From an uncultured Chryseobacterium sp. (GTDB lineage Bacteria > Bacteroidota > Bacteroidia > Flavobacteriales > Weeksellaceae): DNA of 64,000 nt. This document shows positions 53,808-61,708 of this stretch, piece after piece. Made by a program: the position numbers and the translations under genes. The notes under the pieces were generated by a model that saw only the letters and a list, made by a program, of their open reading frames with translations, did not search any database and had not been told where the DNA came from. Where the stretch lies: the NCBI GenBank assembly GCA_913775525.1, contig CAJYLH010000022.1:339400-403399 (forward strand), given 5' to 3'. How positions within the stretch are numbered: the stretch's first letter is position 1; the number at the start of each line of letters is the position of its first letter.

Positions 53808-55778
53808 ATGGAACAATGCTGCAGCACAAAGCCAAAAGAGACACACAACCATTCGGGACACAACGGACATGATCATGGACATGACCATGATCATGATACC
53901 GCCGGGAAATCAACACTGCAGATGTTTACGCCTGCTCTGATTTCCTTCGCGATTCTGCTGTCGGGAATAGTATTGGACAATTTTTTACAGCCTCAATGGT
54001 TCTCGGGATGGGTACGGCTGGCCTGGTATCTTATAGCCTATATTCCTGTAGGATTTCCGGTATTGAAAGAAGCCTGGCAAAGCATTAGCCACGGCGATGT
54101 TTTTTCAGAGTTTTTCCTCATGGGTGTGGCCACTGTAGGCGCCTTTGCCATTGGGGAATACCCGGAAGGCGTTGCAGTAATGTTATTTTACTCTGTAGGG
54201 GAAGTTTTTCAGGCCATGGCTGTAACGCGTGCAACTACCAATATAAAATCCCTTCTGGACCAGCGTCCCGATGAAGTGGCCGTCATCAGGGACTCGCGTA
54301 CACAAATTGTGAAAGCAGAAACAGTACAGGTAGGAGAAATCATCCAGCTGAAATCCGGGGAAAAACTGGGGCTTGATGGGGAGCTCCTTTCGGAAAAAGC
54401 ATCTTTCAACACTTCTGCCCTGACCGGGGAAAGCAAGCCTGACACCAAAACAAAGGGAGAGGCAGTTCTGGCAGGAATGATCAACCTCAATACGGTCAGC
54501 CAGGTAAAGGTTACGGCTGCCTATCAAGACAGTAAATTAAGCAAGATCCTGGAGCTTGTACAGAATGCTACCGCTCAGAAAGCCCCTACGGAACTTTTTA
54601 TCAGGAAGTTTGCTAAAATATATACGCCGATCGTCGTTTTCCTGGCTGTAGCCATTACTTTTCTGCCCTATTTTTTTGTGACGGAGTATATATTCAGGGA
54701 CTGGCTGTACAGGGCATTGGTATTCCTGGTTATTTCATGTCCGTGCGCGTTGGTGATTTCGATTCCGCTAGGATATTTCGGCGGAATAGGAGCAGGGAGC
54801 CGGAACGGTATCCTGATTAAGGGTAGCAGCTTTCTGGACAGGCTTGCCACCATTCAGGATGTGGTCATGGATAAAACCGGGACGCTGACTGAAGGGGTTT
54901 TCAAAGTACAGTCTGCCAGTTTTACGGAAGGAGCCGATGCTGCCGAAATAGTGAAGATGGTGAATATCCTTGAGAGTAAGAGTACGCATCCCGTTGCCAC
55001 GGCAATCCATCAGTATGCAGGAGAAACAGACCATTCCATTGTTCCGGAGGAGGTGGAAGAAATAGCAGGCTATGGCATGAAAGCAAAGATAAACGGAAAA
55101 GATCTGTTGGTAGGGAACTTCAGGCTGATGGATAAATTCGGGATCCCTTATCATATCGATGGACAGAACGAAGCCTATACGCTGATTGCAGTAGCTTATG
55201 ATCATCATTTCGCCGGATATTTTACGATTGCAGATACGGTTAAGCCCGATGCTAAAACAGCTATTGATCAGCTGAAGGCTTTAAAGATCAGGCCCACAAT
55301 GCTCAGCGGAGATAAATCTTCAGTCGTCAGGCATGTCGCCAACGAACTGGGTATCACCAATGCGTATGGGGACCTTTTACCGGAGGATAAAGTGAATAAA
55401 GTAAAAGAAATCAAGTCTGGTAACAGAAGCGTTGCTTTCGTTGGGGATGGGGTAAATGATGCTCCGGTAGTGGCCTTAAGCGATGTAGGGATTGCTATGG
55501 GCGGACTAGGGAGTGATGCGACTATAGAAACGGCGGATATCGTTATTCAGGATGATAAACCCGGAAAAATTCCTATGGCCATTGCCATTGGTAAGCAGAC
55601 AAAAAAAATTGTCTGGCAGAATATTACTTTGGCATTTGTCGTGAAAGCCGTTGTGCTGATCCTGGGAGCCGGAGGAATAGCCAATATGTGGGAAGCCGTT
55701 TTTGCTGATGTAGGTGTGGCGCTGCTGGCGATTGTGAATGCAATACGCATCCAGAGGATGAATTTTAAAACATCATAG
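53808..55778 (+). CDS. P1B-type heavy-metal efflux ATPase (Zn/Cd/Pb type)
   Basis: The 656-residue membrane ATPase exports heavy-metal ions. It has a histidine-rich cytoplasmic N-terminus (HNHSGHNGHDHGHDHDHD at about 13-30), no classical HMA domain, the CPC metal site at 311-313 (SCPCALVIS), DKTGTLT with D355 as phosphorylated aspartate, STHPVATAI, and GDGVNDAP. Helix 7 has a lysine (FVVKAVVLIL) and helix 8 has FADVG, the P1B-2 pattern of ZntA and CadA. The specificity is therefore Zn2+, Cd2+ or Pb2+ and not Cu+. The Fur-family gene lies just upstream on the same strand. Confidence 0.93.
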   Translation: MEQCCSTKPKETHNHSGHNGHDHGHDHDHDTAGKSTLQMFTPALISFAILLSGIVLDNFLQPQWFSGWVRLAWYLIAYIPVGFPVLKEAWQSISHGDVFSEFFLMGVATVGAFAIGEYPEGVAVMLFYSVGEVFQAMAVTRATTNIKSLLDQRPDEVAVIRDSRTQIVKAETVQVGEIIQLKSGEKLGLDGELLSEKASFNTSALTGESKPDTKTKGEAVLAGMINLNTVSQVKVTAAYQDSKLSKILELVQNATAQKAPTELFIRKFAKIYTPIVVFLAVAITFLPYFFVTEYIFRDWLYRALVFLVISCPCALVISIPLGYFGGIGAGSRNGILIKGSSFLDRLATIQDVVMDKTGTLTEGVFKVQSASFTEGADAAEIVKMVNILESKSTHPVATAIHQYAGETDHSIVPEEVEEIAGYGMKAKINGKDLLVGNFRLMDKFGIPYHIDGQNEAYTLIAVAYDHHFAGYFTIADTVKPDAKTAIDQLKALKIRPTMLSGDKSSVVRHVANELGITNAYGDLLPEDKVNKVKEIKSGNRSVAFVGDGVNDAPVVALSDVGIAMGGLGSDATIETADIVIQDDKPGKIPMAIAIGKQTKKIVWQNITLAFVVKAVVLILGAGGIANMWEAVFADVGVALLAIVNAIRIQRMNFKTS

Positions 55779-55830
55779 GTATTTACTAATAAAAGAGAGT
55801 AACGAGATCGCTTTTATAAAGTAAAAGCCA

Positions 55831-55885
55831 TCCTGTTATTGTTTTTATAGCATGATCATTAATACTGACTTTCATCATAACAGGA
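55831..55885 (+). repeat. Nine-base inverted repeat upstream of the first CxGKCYL gene
   Basis: TCCTGTTAT (55831-55839) pairs perfectly with ATAACAGGA (55877-55885), 37 bases apart. The right arm abuts the -33 region of the promoter at 55907. It could be an operator pair or a terminator-like stem for the ATPase transcript; no T-run supports the latter. Confidence 0.45.
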
Positions 55886-55906
55886 CTTCATAGTATTTCA
55901 AATGTG

Positions 55907-55914
55907 TATCTTTG
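55907..55914 (+). promoter_or_regulatory. Putative -7 promoter element of the copper/redox cluster
   Basis: TATCTTTG matches TAnnTTTG, 17 bases before the TTG start at 55932. It lies inside the ATG-started reading from 55902, which argues against that start. Confidence 0.6.
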
Positions 55915-55931
55915 TCAGAGATAAGACCGTT

Positions 55932-56291
55932 TTGAAATATATCATGTCCATATTCATCATCTTTATGATCGCAATACGTCCTGTACTGCCGCTGGTGAAT
56001 TATGCCGTGAATTATGATTATATTACCAAGAATCTTTGTGAAAACAGAGCGGTTCCGCAATCTACCTGCAAAGGGAAGTGCTATCTGGAAAAAGAACTTT
56101 CCAGGACAGAAAAGCAGTCCGGTAACGTTCAGGTACTGAAAGTCTCTCTTCCGGACCATTTCCTTACGCATGATATCCTTTCTGTGGTCAATCTCAGATT
56201 TGGTACAGACAGGCAGCATCAGAATTTTCTCTATTCTGATTTATATACCCTTGAACACAGTTCCGGTATTTTCCACCCTCCTTTAAGCTGA
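55932..56291 (+). CDS. Small membrane-anchored CxGKCYL protein, first copy
   Basis: From TTG at 55932 the 119-residue protein starts MKYIMSIFIIFMIAIRP, which aligns with the second copy (MKIFCSIFLIFYMVFRP). A single N-terminal helix is followed by NYDYITKNLCENRAVPQSTCKGKCYLEKEL; the shared core is NYxYI, LCxN, CxGKCYLxKEL (three cysteines). The C-terminal part is not conserved. I do not recognise a named domain; metal or thiol chemistry is inferred from the cysteines and from the neighbours (YHS protein, SCO1, MbnP). An ATG at 55902 would start inside the promoter. Confidence 0.7.
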   Translation: MKYIMSIFIIFMIAIRPVLPLVNYAVNYDYITKNLCENRAVPQSTCKGKCYLEKELSRTEKQSGNVQVLKVSLPDHFLTHDILSVVNLRFGTDRQHQNFLYSDLYTLEHSSGIFHPPLS

Positions 56292-56428
56292 ATCCTCTAT
56301 TCCGGACTTTGAAAGATTAACTTCTAACCTCGCTTCTCCATAGCAGGGCGCTGTTAAATATTCTTTAAGATCCGGGATGAATACAAGTATGCCTGTTCGG
56401 AATCCGTATTATTTAATTACCTTTAACA

Positions 56429-56704
56429 ATGAAAAAACATATTTTTCTGACGCTTTTGACGTCAGTATCATTATATGCCTGTGCTCAGGAGGCGCCTAAA
56501 GTAAAACATAAAAAAACCGTCACCCTGTCTGAGCAGGAACTTAAGAACATAAAAGTTGTCAATGCCGAAGATCCGGTATGCCATATGAAAACGGCCGAAT
56601 TCCTGAAAGATACAGCCGTTTATAAACATAAAACGTACGGTTTTTGCAGTGCTTCGTGCAAAGAAGAATTTAAAAAAAGACCCGCTAAGTATGTCAGCCA
56701 GTAA
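56429..56704 (+). CDS. YHS-domain lipoprotein
   Basis: The 91-residue protein has a lipobox (LYAC, C18) and a C-terminal YHS-type domain: DPVCHMKTAEFLKDTAVYKHKTYGFCSASCKEEF, in which C51, C73 and C77 are the typical metal-binding cysteines. It should sit in the periplasm, tethered to a membrane, and bind copper or a similar ion. The stop overlaps the next start by 14 bases, so it is translated together with SCO1. Confidence 0.9.
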   Translation: MKKHIFLTLLTSVSLYACAQEAPKVKHKKTVTLSEQELKNIKVVNAEDPVCHMKTAEFLKDTAVYKHKTYGFCSASCKEEFKKRPAKYVSQ

Positions 56705-57374
56705 AAAGAAAACCAGTACTGCCAAAAATAAGATCATCATTCCTCTGGTGGTTTTTGCGCTGCTGTTTGTCGGAATCGGGGTGGGCATGAGCTATTTCCG
56801 GAACAGTTTGTATACCGTGATGAAAGTCCCGGATTTTGAACTGACAGATCAGAACAATAAAAAGGTCACTCCGAAAGATATGTTAGGGAAAGTATATCTT
56901 GTTGAGTTTTTTTACAGCCGCTGTCCTACCATCTGCCCGATCATGAACAGCAATATGAAGTTCATCAACAATGAGATTAAAAATGCGGATTTCGGCATTT
57001 TATCCATAAGCATAGATCCGGACCATGATACTCCGGAAACCCTGCGCCAGCATGCAGCAGGCCTGGGATTCCAATCACCGGACTGGCATTTCCTTACCGG
57101 CGACAGGTCGTATATCGGAAAACTGGCAGATCAGTTCAATATTTATGTAGGTGACCGGGAAGATCAGGCGGAAAGCCTGAATCACAGCGGAATGATTGCA
57201 CTGGTAGACCGTGAAGGGAACATCCGCTGCCGGTACAATAAGGATCACATGCCGATCCTTTATTACTCTGGCCTGAATTATGCCGATGCTGATGGAAAAA
57301 CCCCTGATCTCCGTGGGAAATACCATCCTGACCGTGAAAAGCTGATCGAGGATATTAGAAAATTACTTCAGTAA
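56691..57374 (+). CDS. SCO1/SenC family copper chaperone or thiol-redox protein
   Basis: From ATG at 56691 the protein has 227 residues: an N-terminal membrane anchor (IIIPLVVFALLFVGIGVGM), then a thioredoxin-like fold with SRCPTICPIM (C78 and C82) and the later copper-binding histidine H165 (LNHSGMIALVD). These three residues are the metal site of Sco proteins, which load copper into the CuA centre of cytochrome oxidase. An in-frame ATG at 56649 would overlap the YHS gene more. In this cluster it may serve copper delivery to the exported enzymes or to oxidase. Confidence 0.95.
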   Translation: MSASKKKTSTAKNKIIIPLVVFALLFVGIGVGMSYFRNSLYTVMKVPDFELTDQNNKKVTPKDMLGKVYLVEFFYSRCPTICPIMNSNMKFINNEIKNADFGILSISIDPDHDTPETLRQHAAGLGFQSPDWHFLTGDRSYIGKLADQFNIYVGDREDQAESLNHSGMIALVDREGNIRCRYNKDHMPILYYSGLNYADADGKTPDLRGKYHPDREKLIEDIRKLLQ

Positions 57375-57401
57375 CAATACGAACCATTAAAAAAGAATAG
57401 T

Positions 57402-58076
57402 ATGAAAATTTTAAAAGTAGCCGCTTTGAGTGCGGTTTTTGCAGCCCAGTTCGCGATGGCGCAATTCAAGCAGACCCCATTGCCGTATGCATATGATGCA
57501 TTGGAAGGATCCGTAGATGCCAAGACGATGGAAATTCATTACACCAAGCACGCAGCAGGGTATGTCACCAACCTGAACAAAGCGATTGCAGGGACACCTC
57601 AGGAAAAACAGACTTTGGTGCAGATCCTTTCAGGAGTATCTAAACTGAGTCCTGCGGTACGGAATAATGCAGGAGGACACTATAACCATGAATTGTTCTG
57701 GACGATTCTAACCCCTGAGAAAAATACCCAGCCATCTGCTCAGCTGATGAAAGCTATTACGGCTACATTCGGAAGCATGGATGTATTAAAAGAGAAAATG
57801 AGCAAAGCGGGAGCAGACCGTTTCGGTTCAGGATGGGCATGGCTTTCGGTGGATAAAAACGGTAAACTGTTCGTGTCTTCCACACCTAACCAGGATAATC
57901 CTCTGATGGATGTCGTGGAGGAGAAGGGAACCCCTATCTTAGGAATCGACGTTTGGGAGCATGCGTACTACCTGAAATATCAGAATAAGAGAGCAGATTA
58001 CCTTACAGCCATCTGGAACATCATCAACTGGAAAGAAGTGAGCAAAAGGTATGAAGATGCCCTGATGAAAAAATAA
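57402..58076 (+). CDS. Exported Fe/Mn-type superoxide dismutase
   Basis: The 224-residue protein has a signal peptide (to about 20, AQFAMAQ) before an Fe/Mn superoxide dismutase. The metal ligands are H46 (EIHYTKH), H96 (GGHYNHELFW), D183 and H187 (IDVWEHAYY). The GGH element before H96 is more common in manganese enzymes, but iron use is possible. A periplasmic or secreted enzyme of this class removes superoxide outside the cytoplasm. It lies between SCO1 and the second CxGKCYL gene with 27 and 3 bases between, as part of the same operon. Confidence 0.95.
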   Translation: MKILKVAALSAVFAAQFAMAQFKQTPLPYAYDALEGSVDAKTMEIHYTKHAAGYVTNLNKAIAGTPQEKQTLVQILSGVSKLSPAVRNNAGGHYNHELFWTILTPEKNTQPSAQLMKAITATFGSMDVLKEKMSKAGADRFGSGWAWLSVDKNGKLFVSSTPNQDNPLMDVVEEKGTPILGIDVWEHAYYLKYQNKRADYLTAIWNIINWKEVSKRYEDALMKK

Positions 58077-58079
58077 TTC

Positions 58080-58445
58080 ATGAAAATATTTTGCAGCATA
58101 TTCCTCATTTTCTACATGGTGTTCAGGCCTCTGATCCCCCTTGCGGAATATGCTGTAAATTATACCTACATTGCTGAGGTGCTCTGTATCAACAAAGCCA
58201 AACCGGAACTTCACTGTAACGGAAAATGCTACCTGAGCAAGGAGCTGGCAAAAAATAGCGATGCTCCTTCACCTCTGGATAAAGTCAAAAACTCCGGACA
58301 GAAAATACTGGATACCTATCTTCTTCCCGACATTGCTGTAGTCCGGCCTGTATCAGAGTTTTCTTCTGAATATATCATATACCCCTACCGGAAAGCATAT
58401 GCCTTCCTTTTTCTTCATTCTATCTTCAGGCCTCCGGTTTTTTAG
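58080..58445 (+). CDS. Small membrane-anchored CxGKCYL protein, second copy
   Basis: The 121-residue paralogue of the protein at 55932 starts directly after the superoxide dismutase stop. N-terminal helix MKIFCSIFLIFYMVF, then NYTYIAEVLCINKAKPELHCNGKCYLSKEL; three cysteines and the GKCYLxKEL motif are shared. After about residue 60 the two copies diverge, though both end in an aromatic-rich tail (FLHSIFRPPVF and FHPPLS). Two copies in one cluster, each next to a copper or redox gene, suggest a shared partner function such as metal hand-over. The function is unknown. Confidence 0.7.
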   Translation: MKIFCSIFLIFYMVFRPLIPLAEYAVNYTYIAEVLCINKAKPELHCNGKCYLSKELAKNSDAPSPLDKVKNSGQKILDTYLLPDIAVVRPVSEFSSEYIIYPYRKAYAFLFLHSIFRPPVF

Positions 58446-58567
58446 TTGTATTTTAAAATTATAAGGCTGCCGGCAATACATTCCCGTGCAGTCTGAATGG
58501 TCATTTTACATCTGAAATGACCCTACATTCTTATATTTCTATTTAAAATCCAACTTAAAAATCAACA

Positions 58568-59395
58568 ATGAAAATTTATAAATTTTTATCGCTATTCTTT
58601 ATGGCTTTGAGCCTAATCACAATCAGTTCATGCAGCACCCATGATGAAGACGATCCTGCCGATGCAACACCTGGAAAGCTGCAGCTTAAATTTGAGAATG
58701 GTTTCAGCAACCTCGGAGGCATTGTGCTCAATCAAACCACCCAGATATCTTCTTCCGGCCAGAAACACCAGTTTTCAACCCTTAAATATATAATCAGCAA
58801 TATTGTACTCATCGATGAGAACGGAGCGGAATTCAAATACCATTATAATGATCCGGATCATGGAGCCTTTATCATAGATCAGGCAGAGGCCACTGCCGGC
58901 ATCAACTATATCAACCTCAGTGAAATTCCTAAGAATAATTATAGGAAAATCAGGTTCGGGCTCGGAATAAGCCAGTCGGCATACCTTTTAGGCCAAGGCG
59001 GGCAGGGAGAATTCTGGGCCAGGGCAAAAACAGCCGGGATGACCTGGTCCTGGGCGGCAGGATATATCTTCACCAAGCTGGAAGGAAAATACGGAAGTGC
59101 ATCCGCTGATACGGCTTTTATGAACCATTGCGGAAATATGGGCAATGTGACGGCGAACAATACACCTGACCTGTACCGGGAAATTACCCTGGATCTTCCG
59201 GTGAAAGCGAGAGTGACCACTTCCATTACCCCGTCTATCCATATGCTGGCGGATTTCAATCAGTACTTAAGCGGAGCAACTCCTCTTACACTGAACAGCT
59301 CCAATGATATGGCGATGGGCTCCAGTCAGCACCTGGTGAATATCACCAATAACCTGACGGCGATGTTCAAAGTAGATCATGTACACAATGATTAA
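58568..59395 (+). CDS. MbnP-like copper-binding lipoprotein
   Basis: The 275-residue protein is a lipoprotein (lipobox ISSC, C22) with the MbnP-like core: LKYIISNIVLID, a Trp-rich segment with W150, W160 and W162 (GMTWSWAAGYIF), FMNHCGNMG and a histidine tail VDHVHND. MbnP proteins are copper-binding partners of MbnH, which oxidises one tryptophan of MbnP to kynurenine. Which tryptophan would be changed here is not decided. The stop overlaps the MbnH-like gene start. The signal at 58625 places it in the periplasm or at the outer membrane. Confidence 0.85.
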   Translation: MKIYKFLSLFFMALSLITISSCSTHDEDDPADATPGKLQLKFENGFSNLGGIVLNQTTQISSSGQKHQFSTLKYIISNIVLIDENGAEFKYHYNDPDHGAFIIDQAEATAGINYINLSEIPKNNYRKIRFGLGISQSAYLLGQGGQGEFWARAKTAGMTWSWAAGYIFTKLEGKYGSASADTAFMNHCGNMGNVTANNTPDLYREITLDLPVKARVTTSITPSIHMLADFNQYLSGATPLTLNSSNDMAMGSSQHLVNITNNLTAMFKVDHVHND

Positions 59396-60464
59396 AGTGA
59401 TCCAATGGTTCCGGAGCAGGAAACAACCCCTGCTCCGGATGTTTTTTGCCGTTCTGATGATGGTTATGAATTCCTGTTCCGATGAGTTTGAAGGAGAACC
59501 CGTCAACCGGAATGAAACCTATCCTCTGGAAATACCGGGAAATTTTCCGGAGATGACGTTTGACCTCACCGGCAATCCGGTAACCGTGAATGGAGTGGCA
59601 TTGGGTAAAAAGCTGTTCTACGACGGAAGGCTGTCCGGGAACAATACCATTTCCTGCGGATTCTGCCATATCCAGGAATATGCGTTTACCCATCACGGAC
59701 ATACGGTCAGCCATGGCATCAACGACAGGCTGGGAATACGCAATGCTCCCCCGATACAGAACATGGCTTTCCTGAAGAACTATACCTGGGATGGGGTCAG
59801 CCATAACCTGGATGAGCGTTCGCTGGTTCCCATAACCACAGATTTCGAAATGGACAGCAGTATGCCGGAAGTAGTTAACAAACTCAATGCTGATGCTCAG
59901 TACAAAACATTGTTCAAAGCAGCTTTTGGGGATGATCAGATTACGGGGCAAAAGGTTTTACAGGCCTTATCACAGTTTATGGTGACCATGATTTCTGCGG
60001 ACTCAAAATATGATCGCTATAAAAAGGGACTGATTGATCTTACTGCTGATGAAAAGCAGGGAATGGCATTGTTTAATAACAGATGTGCTTCATGTCATTC
60101 GGGGGAACTGTTTACGGATCAGACCTTCAGGAACACGGGAATGTATTATAATCCCCAGTTGGATGACCGGGGAAGGTACAGGGTTACGCTGGACTGGAAT
60201 GACAATATGAAATTCAGGGTGCCCAGCCTCAGGAATGTTGAATATACCGCACCGTATATGCATGACGGCCGGCTGTATACCCTGGATGCGGTCTTAAATT
60301 TTTATTCCGATCATGTGGAAAACCAGCCTAACCTCGATCCGCAGCTGAAACAGAACGGAACCGTCGGAATTCCGATGACCGGCCAGGAAAAGCAATTGAT
60401 TATTGCATTCCTGAAAACCCTTTCAGACCAGAATTTTATTTCTAATCCTAAATTTTCAGAATAA
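59379..60464 (+). CDS. MbnH-like di-heme cytochrome c enzyme
   Basis: The 361-residue lipoprotein (lipobox MNSC, C33) has two covalent haem motifs, CGFCH at 93-97 and CASCH at 236-240, plus NAPPIQNMAFLKNYTWDG and the C-terminal FRVPSLRNVEYTAPYMHDGRLYTLDAV. This is the MauG/cytochrome c peroxidase family, and its partner next door makes MbnH the best match. It would act in the periplasm, oxidising the MbnP partner or reducing peroxide. Its start overlaps MbnP by 17 bases (or 8 if ATG at 59388 is used), which implies a fixed translation ratio. Confidence 0.9.
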   Translation: MYTMIKVIQWFRSRKQPLLRMFFAVLMMVMNSCSDEFEGEPVNRNETYPLEIPGNFPEMTFDLTGNPVTVNGVALGKKLFYDGRLSGNNTISCGFCHIQEYAFTHHGHTVSHGINDRLGIRNAPPIQNMAFLKNYTWDGVSHNLDERSLVPITTDFEMDSSMPEVVNKLNADAQYKTLFKAAFGDDQITGQKVLQALSQFMVTMISADSKYDRYKKGLIDLTADEKQGMALFNNRCASCHSGELFTDQTFRNTGMYYNPQLDDRGRYRVTLDWNDNMKFRVPSLRNVEYTAPYMHDGRLYTLDAVLNFYSDHVENQPNLDPQLKQNGTVGIPMTGQEKQLIIAFLKTLSDQNFISNPKFSE

Positions 60465-60474
60465 AGCGACCATC

Positions 60475-61419
60475 ATGAAAAATTTCATCATTGCAATGAG
60501 CTGTTTGTGGGGAAGCTTCGCGTTTGCCGGAGAGATCCATGACAGCATTGCCATATATAAAAACAGTTTTAACGATAGTGCCCTTGACGATTGTGATGCC
60601 TGCGGTTGCGCTGCGGGGAACGGATCATCGGGATTCGAATCTCTGCTCAATCCGCAGTTTATCGGAGTCAAGTATTTCGCACAGCATTATAAAGCCAAGG
60701 AGAACCTTTTTGTAAAAGATCTTACCCAGGATCAGTACTTCAATACCCTTCAGCTGTGGGGCAGGATACCTGTCACTGAAAAGCTGAGCCTATATGCCAG
60801 CCTGCCGTTTCATTTCCATGATAAGAAAACCTTGCAGGGAGACATCAGGATCAGTGGGATAGGCGATATGAACCTGATGGGAATTTACAGCATCCTGAAG
60901 TCTGAAGCCAAAGTACACCAGCTAAACGCCGGAGCCGGTATAAAAATCCCTTTGGGCCGGTTTGATGAAAAGGGAATTTCAGGTGTGAATCCGAGTTTCC
61001 AGCTGGGAACAGGCAGCTGGGATTATCAGATGGTGCTGAATTACCAGTACCGCAAAGGAAACGCTGCTGTCATCCTTAATACGGATTATACGGTGAAAAC
61101 CGAAAATAAAAAACATTACCGGTTCGGAAACCAATGGAATTATGCCGCGACGGGATTTTATCAGATCCTGAATGGGAAGGATATGATCTTTTCTGTGAAA
61201 ACAGGCCTGCAGGGTGAAGTCTATGATGGCAACCGTCAGTTTTCAGAATCATTGCCCAATACCGCCGGAAGCGCACTCTATGGGAAGCTGGGATTTGAAG
61301 CGGCTTATAAAAGATTCAGCCTGGGCAGTGAAGTGATGCTTCCGGCTTATTCCCATCTTGCAGGAGGTGATATTGAAGCCAAATCAAGGTTCAGTATTTT
61401 CCTGAACATCGGAATTTAA
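60475..61419 (+). CDS. Outer-membrane beta-barrel protein with N-terminal CxxCxC motif
   Basis: The 314-residue protein has a signal peptide, then DDCDACGCAAGNGSSGFESLL near residues 39-55, and then a series of beta strands with aromatic alternation ending FLNIGI. The barrel pattern (GVKYFAQHY, KLSLYASLPFHFHDK, GMYSILK-like) suits a small outer-membrane channel. The cysteine cluster (CDACGC) would face the periplasm and could bind copper. It is the last gene of the MbnP/MbnH unit, 10 bases after MbnH, and ends in a strong terminator. Substrate or role: unknown. Confidence 0.72.
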   Translation: MKNFIIAMSCLWGSFAFAGEIHDSIAIYKNSFNDSALDDCDACGCAAGNGSSGFESLLNPQFIGVKYFAQHYKAKENLFVKDLTQDQYFNTLQLWGRIPVTEKLSLYASLPFHFHDKKTLQGDIRISGIGDMNLMGIYSILKSEAKVHQLNAGAGIKIPLGRFDEKGISGVNPSFQLGTGSWDYQMVLNYQYRKGNAAVILNTDYTVKTENKKHYRFGNQWNYAATGFYQILNGKDMIFSVKTGLQGEVYDGNRQFSESLPNTAGSALYGKLGFEAAYKRFSLGSEVMLPAYSHLAGGDIEAKSRFSIFLNIGI

Positions 61420-61466
61420 TCCGGACTGCCGGTAAGTGTTCGGGGCTGCCGGCTATGTAATTTTTG

Positions 61467-61499
61467 AACCTGACAGCGGCAAAGCTGTCAGGTTTTTTT
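61467..61499 (+). terminator. Intrinsic terminator of the copper/redox cluster
   Basis: AACCTGACAGC (61467-61477) pairs perfectly with GCTGTCAGGTT (61484-61494) around GGCAAA, followed by a T-run to 61499. Between here and 61709 I see no gene. The stretch 61500-61708 is AT-rich with no clear feature. Confidence 0.9.
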
Positions 61500-61708
61500 A
61501 TGTTCATAGAAGCTAAAATAATTATTTGAATCCGGAAATTAAGAAGCGGGGCAAAGTGAGGTGAAACAAAAAAGACTCATGTACAGAATCTTTATTTTCA
61601 GTTTTTAAAATTCGTCAGAGTGTATCACAAATTGGTTTTGCTAGGTTATCGACAAGTCCGGCTGAGAAAGAATAAGTTAATTTTTCTTTTCATAGAAAAG
61701 ATGTTTCA

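Noticed and set aside
53343-55778. Copper-exporting ATPase (CopA) assignment
   Set aside because: The CPC motif alone would allow it, but helix 7 and 8 residues follow the zinc/cadmium pattern and no HMA domain with CxxC is present.
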